Shown: positions 43,037 through 52,035, counted from the stretch's first letter. The stretch: 64,000 nucleotides of DNA from UBA7887 sp964408735 (GCA_964408735.1 CAYPAX010000007.1:1-64000); one strand, 5' to 3'. Notes: a model not told the origin generated them from the sequence alone. A program made the numbers and translations.

Positions 43037-43573
43037 ATGGCAGACCCGTTCGTAGCGCTGACCTTGGTGTTGGGCGGCGCCCGTTCCGGCAAGAGCCATT
43101 TTGCCGAGGCCCTCGTCGAATCGAGCGGGCTCGATGCGGTCTATGTCGCCACCGCACAAGCCGGCGATGAGGAGATGGCGGCGCGTATCGCCCATCATCA
43201 GGCGCGCCGGGGTGCGGTCTGGCGCACTGTGGAGGCGCCTTTGCAGTTGGCCGCCGCCCTGGCCCGCGAAGCCGCGCCCGGGCGCGCCGTGCTGGTCGAC
43301 TGCCTGACGCTGTGGCTCGCCAACATCATGGCCGACGGCTGTGATGTCGAGGCTGAAGCGGAGCGCCTTGTCGCAGCGCTTGGTGAGCTCGCCGGCCCGG
43401 TGGTGCTGGTCAGCAACGAGGTCGGCCAGGGCATCGTGCCGGACAACGCCCTCGCCCGCGCCTTTCGCGACCACGCCGGGCGCCTGCACCAGGACATCGC
43501 GGCGGCAGCGGACACTGTGTACTTCGTCACCGCCGGCCTGGCGCAGACCTTGAAGAGCCCTAACCCTCGCTGA
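43037..43573 (+). CDS. cobU: Adenosylcobinamide kinase / adenosylcobinamide-phosphate guanylyltransferase
   Basis: Bifunctional nucleotide-loop enzyme of 178 aa. P-loop GGARSGKSHFAE near residues 13-24, the GTP-site histidine in ARIAHHQARRG, DCLTLWLAN near 95-103 and VSNEVGQGIVPDNALARAFRD mark CobU/CobP. It prepares the nucleotide loop for CobS. ATG 43037 follows ACAGGG. Its last 14 bp overlap the convergent cobT stop. Confidence 0.93.
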   Translation: MADPFVALTLVLGGARSGKSHFAEALVESSGLDAVYVATAQAGDEEMAARIAHHQARRGAVWRTVEAPLQLAAALAREAAPGRAVLVDCLTLWLANIMADGCDVEAEAERLVAALGELAGPVVLVSNEVGQGIVPDNALARAFRDHAGRLHQDIAAAADTVYFVTAGLAQTLKSPNPR

Positions 43574-44579
43574 CACCCGCGTCCGCGAAGGTGGCCATGC
43601 CGGCGTGGGTCGTAACCGCGGCCTTGACCAGGTGTGCGGCGAGCGCGGCGCCGGAGGCTTCGCCGAGGCGCATGCCGAGGTCGAGCAGTGGTGTCAGGCC
43701 GAGCGCCTTGAGAAGGCGGTCGTGGCCGGCTTCGGCCGAGCGATGGCTGGCCAGGCAGTGGTCGAGCGCGCCGGGCGCGGCACGCTGGAGCACGGCGGCG
43801 GCGGCGCAGCAGATGAAGCCGTCCAGCATCACCGGCACGCGGGCGCGCCGGGCGCCGAGAATGGCACCGGCGATGGCGGCAAGCTCATAGCCGCCGAGCC
43901 GCCGCAAGACCTCGAGGGGATCGCCGAGTGCCGCGCCGTGAAAGGCCATGGCGGCGGCGATCGTCTCGCGCTTGCGGGCGAGGCCGGCATCGTCGACGCC
44001 TGTGCCGCGGCCCACCCAGTCGGCCGGCTCGCCGCCGAACAGCGCCGTCGCCAAAGCCGCTGCCGAGGTGGTGTTGGCAATGCCCATCTCGCCGAGGCAA
44101 AGCAGATCCGTCCCTGCCTCGACGCGCGCCATGCCGGTGGCGAAGGCGGCGGCGCAGGCGGCCTCGCTCATTGCCGCGTCAGCGGTGAAGTCGGCGGTCG
44201 GAGACTCGAGATCGAAGGCATCGACGCTGAGCTCGGCGCCGAGGCTACGGCAAAGCTGATTGATGGCGGCACCGCCGGCCTCGAAATTCGCCACCATCTG
44301 CACGGTCACTTCGGCGGGAAAGGCGGATACGCCGCGCGCAGCGACGCCGTGATTGCCGGCGAAGACGAGCGTGCGCAGGGCCTCGGCGCGGGCCGGGTGG
44401 CGGCCCTGCCAGGCGGCCATCCAGGCGGCGATATCCTCGAGCCTGCCAAGCGAGCCGGAGGGCTTGGTGAGTTGCGCGTCGCGGGCGCGCGCTTCCGCCG
44501 CGGCAGCGTCGTCCGCGGATGCCAAATCGCTCAGCATTTGGCGTATGGTGGCAAAATCCAAAGTAAGGGCTCCGTTCAT
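43560..44579 (-). CDS. cobT: Nicotinate-nucleotide-dimethylbenzimidazole phosphoribosyltransferase
   Basis: Enzyme of 339 aa that makes alpha-ribazole phosphate. TKPSGSLGRLEDIAAWMA, FAGNHGVAARGVSAFP, GEMGIANTTSAAAL, GRGTGVDD and LDGFICCAAA are family signatures, and the catalytic glutamate lies in the C-terminal part near GMRLGEASGAALA. The annotated start ATG (44579) is only 2 bp from the cobS start on the other strand; an internal ATG 14 codons later is possible. Confidence 0.93.
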   Translation of the reverse strand: MNGALTLDFATIRQMLSDLASADDAAAAEARARDAQLTKPSGSLGRLEDIAAWMAAWQGRHPARAEALRTLVFAGNHGVAARGVSAFPAEVTVQMVANFEAGGAAINQLCRSLGAELSVDAFDLESPTADFTADAAMSEAACAAAFATGMARVEAGTDLLCLGEMGIANTTSAAALATALFGGEPADWVGRGTGVDDAGLARKRETIAAAMAFHGAALGDPLEVLRRLGGYELAAIAGAILGARRARVPVMLDGFICCAAAAVLQRAAPGALDHCLASHRSAEAGHDRLLKALGLTPLLDLGMRLGEASGAALAAHLVKAAVTTHAGMATFADAGVSEG

Positions 44580-44581
44580 TC

Positions 44582-45346
44582 ATGGTTGCTAGGCAGGTCA
44601 TAACACGGCTGGACGATCTGCGTGTGGCTGCTGCGTTCCTCACGCGCCTGCCGGTGCCCGCGCCGGAAGGCAGAGGCATGGAAGCGGTGGCCGGGGCTTG
44701 CCGCGCCTACCCGCTTGTCGGCGCCGGCATCGGCTTCGCCGCGGGCGGGATATGCCTTGCCTCCCAGGCCATCGGGCTCGGGGTCTGGCTGGCGGCCATA
44801 TTGGCAGTCATTTGCCAGGTGGTGCTGAGCGGTGCCCTGCACGAAGACGGCCTGGCGGATGTGGCCGACGGCCTCGGCGGCTATGACAAGGAAAGACGCC
44901 TCGAGATCATGCGCGACAGCCGCATCGGCGCCTATGGCGTGCTGGCGCTGATCCTTGCCACCCTGTTGCGTGTCGCCGCCATCGCCAGCCTGGCGGGTGA
45001 CGCGCTGGCAGCTTTGGTGGTGGCAGCGGCGCTGTCGCGCGCGGCCATGGCCTGGCCGATGGCGATGTTGCCGCCGGCTCGCGATGATGGTCTCGCCGCC
45101 GGGGCCGGCAGACCTGCCACGGCTCGTGTGGTCGAGGGCGCGTTGATCGCGTTGGCACTGGCAGTCGCGATTTCCGGTCTTGCCGGATTGCTCGCCGCGG
45201 CGATTGCGGCATTTGCAGCGCTATCGGTCGCCCGGCTCGCAGAGCGCAGTCTCGGCGGCACAACGGGCGATATTATCGGCACCACCCAGATGGTTGCCGA
45301 GATCGCCGTGTTGCTGGCGCTGGTTACGCTGACAGCAGCGTATTAG
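44582..45346 (+). CDS. cobS: Adenosylcobinamide-GDP ribazoletransferase
   Basis: Membrane cobalamin synthase of 254 aa that joins the activated corrin and the alpha-ribazole. The signature SGALHEDGLADVADGLGGYDKERRLEIMRDSRIGAYG (in parts near residues 82-115) holds the metal-binding acidic residues; the rest is six or more membrane helices rich in alanine and leucine. The C-terminal GGTTGDIIGTTQM is also conserved. The last 23 bp overlap the convergent PhyH gene. Confidence 0.92.
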   Translation: MVARQVITRLDDLRVAAAFLTRLPVPAPEGRGMEAVAGACRAYPLVGAGIGFAAGGICLASQAIGLGVWLAAILAVICQVVLSGALHEDGLADVADGLGGYDKERRLEIMRDSRIGAYGVLALILATLLRVAAIASLAGDALAALVVAAALSRAAMAWPMAMLPPARDDGLAAGAGRPATARVVEGALIALALAVAISGLAGLLAAAIAAFAALSVARLAERSLGGTTGDIIGTTQMVAEIAVLLALVTLTAAY

Positions 45347-46256
45347 CGCCGTCTTCCTCTTGCTGCAGGGAGAAGATCGAGGTGTAGCCTGCCGACCAGT
45401 CCGGCGGGATGAGGCAGGGCTCGGGATCGAAGCGCATCCACTTGGCAGGCTGGCCGCGCACGATGGCGCCGGAATGCGTGGTGCTGTCGAGCAGGTTCGT
45501 CACCGGCATGGAGTCGGCGGCGGAAAAGGCGTTGAGCAGCAGCGGGCGCATGCGCGGTGAGCGGTTCTCAGTCGAGCCATGCACCAGGCGGCAATTGTGC
45601 ACCGTCACCGAGCCGCGCTTGCCGGTCAGCCAGACCGCCTTGTCGAGGGCCACGCGCGACATGTCCGCATCGCGAACGGCGCCGGTCCACTGCTCGTTTT
45701 CGTCATAGAGATCGAACAGCTCGCCACGGTGGCTGCCGGGGATCACCCCGAGCGGCCCCATCTCGTCGTCCACATCGTGCAGGTAGAGGCCGATGGCCAA
45801 ATGCGAATAGTTGGTATGGGGATAGAACTGGATGTCCTGGTGCCACTTCACTTCCTCGCCGCCGCCGGCCCATTTCAAGTTGAGCTTGGAGTGGTGGAAC
45901 TTGACATCGGCACCAAGCAGGTCTTCGGCGATATCGACGATCGGCCCGTTGAGCGCGAACTCGCGGTAGACGGGATGGTTCTCGACTGGGTGGTTGATGC
46001 GCCGCAGTCGCGGGTTCGTCGCGTTGTGGTCGGGCTCGATATCGAAGAATTCGTCCGGGGCCGCGACGGCGCGGCTCTTCTCGATAAAATCGTTGGTGAC
46101 CTGCCAGAGCCGATCGAGCCATTCCTCGGAAATGAAATCCTCGACGCAGACATAGCCGTCGCGGAAGTAGCCTTGCCGCTGTTCCTGGCTCAGCACTTTG
46201 GCCGGCCGCGCCAGCACTTCTTCGCTCAACATCGCCTTCTCCACCTCTACTTCCAT
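45324..46256 (-). CDS. Phytanoyl-CoA dioxygenase (PhyH) family protein
   Basis: Fe(II)/2-oxoglutarate oxygenase of 310 aa. The iron-binding HxD is in VKWHQDIQFYPH and the second histidine in NCRLVHGSTENRSP, with an arginine that can bind oxoglutarate. Family members hydroxylate phytanoyl-CoA, ectoine or many other small molecules; the substrate here is unknown. It splits the cobalamin cluster between cobS and the phosphatase gene. Confidence 0.85.
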   Translation of the reverse strand: MEVEVEKAMLSEEVLARPAKVLSQEQRQGYFRDGYVCVEDFISEEWLDRLWQVTNDFIEKSRAVAAPDEFFDIEPDHNATNPRLRRINHPVENHPVYREFALNGPIVDIAEDLLGADVKFHHSKLNLKWAGGGEEVKWHQDIQFYPHTNYSHLAIGLYLHDVDDEMGPLGVIPGSHRGELFDLYDENEQWTGAVRDADMSRVALDKAVWLTGKRGSVTVHNCRLVHGSTENRSPRMRPLLLNAFSAADSMPVTNLLDSTTHSGAIVRGQPAKWMRFDPEPCLIPPDWSAGYTSIFSLQQEEDGANTLLSA

Positions 46257-46282
46257 GGCGTCAGCTTAGCACCTTCGCCCGC

Positions 46283-46828
46283 TCAGAGGCGATTGACGAA
46301 ATCGACAGACCAGCCATGGCCTTGGCGCACCAGGCAGGTGAGCGACAGTGGCTGCACCTGGACTGCCAGGGCTCGCTCGGGTGTCAGATCCAGCGCTTTC
46401 GCGACCGCGGCGCGGATCGGGCCGGCATGGGCAACGACAAGAAGCTCGGGCGCATCGATGCGGTCGATGGCCGCGTGCACCCGTGTCACGACGTCCGTGA
46501 AGCTTTCGCCGCCGGGCGGGCGCAAGGTGGCCGGTGACGACCAGTCCGTATCGATATGCTCGTAAAGTAACCCTTCCCAGGCGCCGAAATCCTGCTCGGC
46601 AAAGGCAGGTTCGGTGTCCGCCTGGGCAAAGCCGGGCAACGCCGCGAAGGTGCGCCGGGCGCGCAGGCGTGGGCTGGTCAGGCAGATGGCAGCATTGGGA
46701 ATTTGCGCCGAGATCCGCGCCACGGTGGCCGGGTCCGGCTCGAGACAATCCACGTCGCTCGATCCGACACAAACACCGGCGCCAACGGCACTCGGTGCAT
46801 GGCGCAGCCACCACCAGCGGCCGGTCAC
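46283..46828 (-). CDS. cobC: Histidine phosphatase family protein, probable alpha-ribazole phosphatase
   Basis: Phosphoglycerate-mutase-like phosphatase of 181 aa. The phosphohistidine motif WLRHAPS (His10), SPRLRARRTFAAL, FGAWEGLLYEH with the acid-base glutamate and VVAHAGPIRA with the second histidine are all present. Its start overlaps the stop of the cobD-like gene by 4 bp, which supports the role in dephosphorylating alpha-ribazole phosphate for CobS, known for CobC of enterics. Confidence 0.82.
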   Translation of the reverse strand: MTGRWWWLRHAPSAVGAGVCVGSSDVDCLEPDPATVARISAQIPNAAICLTSPRLRARRTFAALPGFAQADTEPAFAEQDFGAWEGLLYEHIDTDWSSPATLRPPGGESFTDVVTRVHAAIDRIDAPELLVVAHAGPIRAAVAKALDLTPERALAVQVQPLSLTCLVRQGHGWSVDFVNRL

Positions 46829-47814
46829 GTCAGCGCATCCGCCAGGCGCTCGGCCGCCGCTTCGTTGCCGGGCAGGCCGAAACGCAGACGACCGGGCTGG
46901 TCGGCGAAGCGCCGCACCAGGATGCCGTGTTCGCCCAAGCGTTCGAACACAGCGTCCGCCTGTGGCGTTTCGACCAGGCGGAACAAGGTGGTGCCGCCGG
47001 CCACCGCCAGACCGGCCTTGGCGAGTACGCCGTCGAGGACCGCCGCCTCGCCTGCCAGGCGTTGGCGCATGGCAGAGGCCCAGGCGGAATTCGCCAAGGC
47101 CTCGCGCCCCACCGCCACGGCCGGGCCGCTTACCGGCCAGGGGCCGAAGGCGTCGCGGATCCGTGCCGCCAAGGCGGGCGCGGCGATGGCAAAGCCGAGG
47201 CGCAGGCCGGGCAGTCCGTAGAACTTGCCGAAGGAGCGCATGACGACCGTCTGCCCGCCGGCTTGCGCTGCAAAGCTGATCCCGGGGGCCACGTCAGCAT
47301 AGGACTCGTCGATCACCAGGCGGCCATCAAGCGTCGCGAGCGCGTCCGGCTCATGCCGGGCGCCGTCCGGGTTGTTGGGATTGGTGACAACAATGGTGTC
47401 GAAGCCAGCCGCCGGGCTCGGCAGGCCGCTGACGATCTCGACCACGTGTCCGGCCGCGGCCCAGGCGCGCGCGTGTTCCGCATAGGTCGGCCCGACCACG
47501 GCCACGCGTCCAAAATCGCACAAGCGCGGCAGCAGTTGAATGAGCGCTTGGACGCCCGGCACGGGTACGAGATTTTCTGTGCTCGCCGCGCCGTAACAGG
47601 CCGAGGCGGCCGCGCTCAGCGCAGCGAGCTCGGCGGCTTCTGGTAGACGCGTCCACGCCGCCTGGGCCGGGGGCGAGAAGGGGTAGGCGTGGGGGTTTAT
47701 GCCCGTGCTGAGGTCGAGCCAGTCGTCTCCCGCCTGGGGGAAGCGGCGCTTGGCCCAGGCCAGCTCGCCGCCATGGTCCGGGTCGTCAGCGGCCGGCGCG
47801 GCGGTTGATGTCAT
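46825..47814 (-). CDS. cobD: Threonine-phosphate decarboxylase-like PLP aminotransferase
   Basis: PLP enzyme of 329 aa that makes aminopropanol phosphate, the linker of the nucleotide loop. It starts with the CobD/HisC-like DWLDLSTGINPHAYPF; VTNPNNPDGARH, VIDESYADVAPG and the PLP lysine in MRSFGKFYGLPGLRLGF follow. Called cobC in Pseudomonas-type nomenclature. ATG 47814 overlaps the upstream cytochrome gene by 29 bp, which is large for coupled genes. Confidence 0.88.
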   Translation of the reverse strand: MTSTAAPAADDPDHGGELAWAKRRFPQAGDDWLDLSTGINPHAYPFSPPAQAAWTRLPEAAELAALSAAASACYGAASTENLVPVPGVQALIQLLPRLCDFGRVAVVGPTYAEHARAWAAAGHVVEIVSGLPSPAAGFDTIVVTNPNNPDGARHEPDALATLDGRLVIDESYADVAPGISFAAQAGGQTVVMRSFGKFYGLPGLRLGFAIAAPALAARIRDAFGPWPVSGPAVAVGREALANSAWASAMRQRLAGEAAVLDGVLAKAGLAVAGGTTLFRLVETPQADAVFERLGEHGILVRRFADQPGRLRFGLPGNEAAAERLADALT

Positions 47815-48238
47815 CGTGACGCTCACGGATCTCCCGGGGCCAACTGGCCTTGATGAAAGAGAGCACGGCAACGATATCGCCGTCGCTCAATATCGTGCCG
47901 TAACCCGGCATGTCGCTCTGATAGCCGCCGCCGACCAAAGCCGCCGTGCCCTGTTTGGTGATGGCGAATAGGTCCGCGTCCGGATGGTGCCAGGTATGCC
48001 CGGTTCCGTCGTGAGGCGGCGCGGGCATGCGGCCGTTGGGCAGCTTCTCGCGCCAGTTCGGCTGGCCTTGCAGGGCGTCGCCATGGCAGCTGGCGCAGGC
48101 TTCGGCATAGATCTCGCCGCCGCGTGCGGTAACCGCCGCATCGTCGGGCATCAGCAAGGTGCCGCCACCCCGCAGCAACCAGTATGCGGCGCCGGCGGCC
48201 ACGAGGACGCCCAGGGAAATGACGACCCGGCGCCTCAA
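47786..48238 (-). CDS. Membrane-anchored or secreted cytochrome c
   Basis: Monohaem cytochrome of about 150 aa. N-terminal basic residues and one helix (VVISLGVLVAAGAAYWLL) then the haem motif CASCH near 48-52 and a methionine in SDMPGYG as likely sixth ligand. TTG 48238 overlaps the cueR stop by 4 bases (TTGA) and gives a tidy signal anchor; a TTG at 48283 is also open. Cytochromes of this kind are common beside copper resistance genes; the exact function is not known. Confidence 0.78.
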   Translation of the reverse strand: MRRRVVISLGVLVAAGAAYWLLRGGGTLLMPDDAAVTARGGEIYAEACASCHGDALQGQPNWREKLPNGRMPAPPHDGTGHTWHHPDADLFAITKQGTAALVGGGYQSDMPGYGTILSDGDIVAVLSFIKASWPREIRERHDDINRRAGR

Positions 48239-48636
48239 TGGCCGGGGCCGCTCTCGCCCGCCAGGTCGTCGAGGATCGGGCAATCGGGCCGCTCGTCGCC
48301 ATGGCAGGCATGGATCAGATGGGCAAGCGCGCCGCGCAAGCTTTGCAGGGCGGCGATCTTGTCGTCGATCTCGGCGAGATGCGCCTCCGCAATGCCTTTG
48401 ACGTCGGCGGAAGCGCGCTCCTGATCGTCGTAGAGCGAGAGCAGGGCGCGGCAGTCGCCGATGGAAAAGCCGAGATTGCGGGCACGCTGCAGAAAACGCA
48501 GCTTGTGCACGTCGCGGGGCACGTAAGCGCGGTAGCCATTGGCCTTGCGCTCGGGCGAGATCAGCCCGACCTCTTCGTAGTAGCGGATGGTCTTGGCGCT
48601 GAGGCCCGCTTGCCGTCCCGCCTGGCCGATGTTCAT
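48235..48636 (-). CDS. cueR: Cu(I)-responsive MerR-family regulator
   Basis: Transcription activator of 133 aa. The winged-helix start MNIGQAGRQAGLSAKTIRYYEEVGLISPER is followed by a dimerisation helix and the metal loop CHGDERPDC (Cys111 and Cys119), which is the CX7C of CueR. It should act on the 19-bp-spacer promoter before copA. The gene overlaps copA by 4 bp, so the regulator is in the operon it activates. Confidence 0.9.
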   Translation of the reverse strand: MNIGQAGRQAGLSAKTIRYYEEVGLISPERKANGYRAYVPRDVHKLRFLQRARNLGFSIGDCRALLSLYDDQERASADVKGIAEAHLAEIDDKIAALQSLRGALAHLIHACHGDERPDCPILDDLAGESGPGH

Positions 48637-51020
48637 AGGCGCGTCCTCCTCAGCCGCAACGCATTGCCGATGACCGAGACCGAGCTCAGGCTCATGGCCG
48701 CCGCGGCGATCATCGGGCTCAGCAACAGCCCGATGACAGGATAGAGCGCGCCGGCCGCGATGGGTACCCCGAGGGCGTTGTAGAAGAAGGCGAAGAACAG
48801 GTTCTGGCGGATATTGCTCATGGTCGCCTGGCTCAGGCGGCGGGCGCGCACGATACCGATCAGATCGCCCTTGACCAGGGTCACGCCGGCGCTCTCGATG
48901 GCAACATCGGTGCCGCTGCCCATGGCGATGCCGACATCGGCCTGGGCCAGCGCCGGGGCGTCGTTGACGCCGTCGCCGGCCATGGCCACGACGCGGCCCT
49001 CGGCCTGCAGGCGGCGGACGACCTCGCTCTTGCGCTCGGGCAGCACCTCGGCCTCGACTTCGCTGATGCCGAGTTCAGCCGCCACGGCTTCGGCGGCGCC
49101 GCGATTGTCACCGCTCAGCATGACCACGCGCAAGCCGGCCTGGCGCAAGGCTTCGAGTGCTGCCGGCGTTGTCGCCTTGACAGGATCGGCAACGGCAATG
49201 AACCCCGCGGCGGTGCCGTCGATGGCCATGAACATGACCGTCGCACCAGAGGGAGCCACGAGGTCGGCCAGGTCGATCCCGAGATCGGCCATCAATGCCG
49301 CGTTACCGAGGGCGCAGGCCAGACCCTCGACAGTACCGCTCACGCCCTTGCCGGTGGTGGCGGCAAAATCCGCGGGCTCGGACAGTGCCAGGCCGCGCGC
49401 TTCGGCGGCGGCGACGATGGCGGCGGCAAGGGGGTGCTCGCTGGCGCGCTCGAGGCTGGCGGCTAAGCGCAGCAGCCGGTCATCGTCGCCATCGAGGGCG
49501 AGGATCTGACGCAGCTGGGGCGCACCTTCGGTCAAGGTGCCGGTCTTGTCGACCACCAGGGTGTCCACGGCCTCAAGGCGCTCCAAGGCTTCGGCGTCGC
49601 GAATCAAGACGCCCATGCTTGCGCCGCGTCCGGTGCCGACCATGATCGACATCGGCGTGGCGAGGCCGAGCGCGCAGGGACAGGCGATGATCAGTACGGA
49701 GACTGCGGCGAGCAGCGCATGCGCCAGTGCCGGCGGCGGGCCCCAGATGGCCCAGGCCGCGAAGGCGAGCACGGCGCAGGCGATCACGGCCGGCACAAAA
49801 TAGCCGGCTACCGTATCGGCCAAGCGCTGGATCGGCGCGCGGCTGCGCTGGGCTTCGCCGACCATGCGCACGATGCGCGCCAGCAGCGTGGCGTCGCCCA
49901 CGGCTTGCGCCCGCATGACCAGGCCGCCGGCGCCGTTGAGGGTGCCGCCGACAAGCGCATCGCCGGCGCCTTTTTCGACCGGGATCGATTCGCCGGTGAC
50001 CATGGATTCGTCGACCGCGCTCGACCCTTCGAGCACGATGCCATCGACGGGCACGCTTTCACCGGGGCGCACGCGCAGGCGGTCGCCCTGTTCGACAAGG
50101 GCGAGGGCCACCGTCTCTTCGGTGCCGTCGCGCAGGCGCAGCGCGGTCTTGGGCGCGAGGTCGAGCAGGGCGCGCACGGCATCGCCCGTGCGTTCGCGGG
50201 CGCGCAGCTCCAGCACCTGGCCGAGCAGCACAAGCGTTGTGATCACCGCTGCGGCTTCGAAATAAAGCCCGATATGGCCGCCTTCTCGAAAGCCTTCCGG
50301 GAACACCCCGGGCGCGACCACGGCGACCAGGCTGTAGAGATAGGCAGTGCCCGTGCCGATGGCGATCAGGGTGAACATGTTGAGATTGCCGCTGACCACC
50401 GAACGCCAGCCGCGCACAAAGAACGGCCAGCCGGCCCAAAGCGCCACCGGTGTCGCCAGAGCGAGCTGTGTCCAGGCGTTCCAGGCGCCGCGCAGCACCT
50501 CGCCAACGACCATCTCGCCCATGGCGATGGCGAACAACGGCACGGTCAGCGCCGCCGCCAGCCAGAAGCGCCGCGTCATGTCGATGAGCTCGGGGTTCGG
50601 CGGGCGCTCAGCCGCCACCATCACCGCTTCCAGCGCCATGCCGCACTTGGGGCAGTCGCCGGGCGCGTCGGCGACGACCTCGGGGTGCATGGGGCAGGTG
50701 TATTTGAGCGTTGCCGCGGCCGCCGGTTCCGCAGCTTCCAGCGCCATGCCGCATTTCGGGCACGGCGCGGGAACCTCGCTGTGGACCTCCGGGCACATGG
50801 GGCAGAGATAACCGCTCGGCGCCGGCGCGGCGTCCTCGTCGCGCGGCTCAGGGTTCAGAAAGCCTTCCGGATCGGCGGCGAAGCGCTCGGCGCAGCGGCC
50901 ACAGCAGAAATGATATACCGTGCCCTCATGGTCGCGACGGGGCTTGCCGGCGTCGGGGTCGACCGACATGCCGCAGACGGGATCGGTCTCGCTTCGGGGC
51001 GTCTCGAGATGCGTGTTCAC
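48633..51020 (-). CDS. copA: Copper-translocating P1B-type ATPase
   Basis: Copper exporter of 795 aa. It starts with a YHS-type metal domain (DPVCGMSVD and FCCGRCAERF, about 12-52) and two short heavy-metal-binding modules with CPMCPEV and CPMHPEV plus PxCPKCGMAL (about 70-130), instead of the usual ferredoxin-like domains. The transport part has the membrane motif ACPCALGLATP (about 445-455), phosphorylated DKTGTLTEG (about 489-497), and GDGVNDAPALAQADVGIAMG. The GTG 51020 start lies practically at the predicted transcription start. Confidence 0.93.
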   Translation of the reverse strand: MNTHLETPRSETDPVCGMSVDPDAGKPRRDHEGTVYHFCCGRCAERFAADPEGFLNPEPRDEDAAPAPSGYLCPMCPEVHSEVPAPCPKCGMALEAAEPAAAATLKYTCPMHPEVVADAPGDCPKCGMALEAVMVAAERPPNPELIDMTRRFWLAAALTVPLFAIAMGEMVVGEVLRGAWNAWTQLALATPVALWAGWPFFVRGWRSVVSGNLNMFTLIAIGTGTAYLYSLVAVVAPGVFPEGFREGGHIGLYFEAAAVITTLVLLGQVLELRARERTGDAVRALLDLAPKTALRLRDGTEETVALALVEQGDRLRVRPGESVPVDGIVLEGSSAVDESMVTGESIPVEKGAGDALVGGTLNGAGGLVMRAQAVGDATLLARIVRMVGEAQRSRAPIQRLADTVAGYFVPAVIACAVLAFAAWAIWGPPPALAHALLAAVSVLIIACPCALGLATPMSIMVGTGRGASMGVLIRDAEALERLEAVDTLVVDKTGTLTEGAPQLRQILALDGDDDRLLRLAASLERASEHPLAAAIVAAAEARGLALSEPADFAATTGKGVSGTVEGLACALGNAALMADLGIDLADLVAPSGATVMFMAIDGTAAGFIAVADPVKATTPAALEALRQAGLRVVMLSGDNRGAAEAVAAELGISEVEAEVLPERKSEVVRRLQAEGRVVAMAGDGVNDAPALAQADVGIAMGSGTDVAIESAGVTLVKGDLIGIVRARRLSQATMSNIRQNLFFAFFYNALGVPIAAGALYPVIGLLLSPMIAAAAMSLSSVSVIGNALRLRRTRL

Positions 51021-51026
51021 AGCCCG

Positions 51027-51057
51027 GATATAAAGCTTCCCGTTACGGGAAGGTCAA
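51027..51057 (-). promoter_or_regulatory. CueR-type promoter and operator of copA
   Basis: On the minus strand TTGACC (51057-51052, -35) and TATATC (51032-51027, -10) are separated by 19 bp, the long spacer typical of MerR-controlled promoters. The spacer carries the dyad CTTCCCGTAACGGGAAG (51036-51052, 7-bp arms, 3-bp centre), like known CueR boxes. Transcription should begin near 51020, at the GTG itself. The -35 lies inside the 3' end of the upstream gene. Confidence 0.85.
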
Positions 51058-52035
51058 GGGGGAAACCCTGATATCAGACCATTCGATGGCGCTGCCCGAG
51101 TGCTGGAACAGGCCGAACGAGGCGGCGCGGTGGCGAATGCGGTCGCCTGCCAGCGCGGCATCGTTTTCCTGGCACAGCCAAGCCTCGGGCTCGGCCTCGC
51201 CGACGGGCCAGATGCGAAAGCGGCAGCGGTCGACGCCGTCGGCGAAAATCAGCTGGTGGCGCACGGCGTAATCGATGCCAGGGGAAATCTCTACCGGGTT
51301 GGGCGGGTCGGTGACCACCACCCATTCGGCGTCGGTCTCGGAATGGTCGCCCCAGGCGATGAAGCAGCGCGCCTCGCCTTTGGGATTGAGCGCCATCATA
51401 CCGGCGCTAGACCAGCCGGTCTTGATGGCGATGGCCGGCACCTTGTCCTCGAAGCCAACGAAGAAATCGCTGGGCCCGAGCCACTTGACGCCTGCGAAAT
51501 CCGTGAAACGCACCTGATAGGTGGCCTCCTGGCTGCCATGCTCGGAGCCCAGCAGAAGCAGGGAATCGGGCACCTGGGGGGCGACGGAACGGATGCAGTT
51601 GCGCGCCCTATCGATCTCGAAGCGCCCGGCCACCACCTGGCCGATCTCCTGGATGTCATCGACGCCGCCGAGGTCCGAAAGGTCGAGCGCCGCCGGCAAA
51701 GGCGCCGGGTCCCAGGTGAAGGCCAGTTCCGCCTGCTCGCCGTCGATGTCCAGAGCCAGGCGATTCTCGCCCGCGTGAAGATCGCCATGCGTGGCCGGAA
51801 ACTCGACAACGAAATCGCCGCGCTCCTTGCAGCGCAGCTCGGCAGGCGACTCCTTGTAGCCGTTGACCCAGTCGACGCCTTCGTCGGAGATCGCCTCGAC
51901 ATAGAGCGCCACCGGCTCGCCGTCATTGAGGCGCCATTGTGCATGCCTGGCCGGCGAGGCGTGGCCGGCAAAGGTGAGGTCGCGGGTGCGCCGGCGCAGA
52001 CGCTGGCGGGGTCCGCAGGTGAAAGTGACAGGCAT
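51043..52035 (-). CDS. Conserved hypothetical protein with beta-sandwich features
   Basis: Protein of 330 aa with mostly beta-strand pattern and no signal peptide. The first part (about 1-110) looks Ig-like (TFAGHASPARHAQWRLND, DFVVEFPATHGDLHAGENRLALDIDG); the second (about 125-325) looks like a concanavalin-type lectin/glucanase fold (GRFEIDRARN, YQVRFTDFAG, LIFADGVDRCRFRIWPVGE, GLFQHSGSAIEWSDIRV). No enzyme motif is evident. ATG 52035 follows GGGAGA. Function unknown. Confidence 0.7.
   Translation of the reverse strand: MPVTFTCGPRQRLRRRTRDLTFAGHASPARHAQWRLNDGEPVALYVEAISDEGVDWVNGYKESPAELRCKERGDFVVEFPATHGDLHAGENRLALDIDGEQAELAFTWDPAPLPAALDLSDLGGVDDIQEIGQVVAGRFEIDRARNCIRSVAPQVPDSLLLLGSEHGSQEATYQVRFTDFAGVKWLGPSDFFVGFEDKVPAIAIKTGWSSAGMMALNPKGEARCFIAWGDHSETDAEWVVVTDPPNPVEISPGIDYAVRHQLIFADGVDRCRFRIWPVGEAEPEAWLCQENDAALAGDRIRHRAASFGLFQHSGSAIEWSDIRVSPLTFP

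Noticed and set aside
42962..43037. Cobalamin riboswitch between cbtB and cobU
   Set aside because: Only 74 bp and no B12 box seen; also none upstream of cobA.
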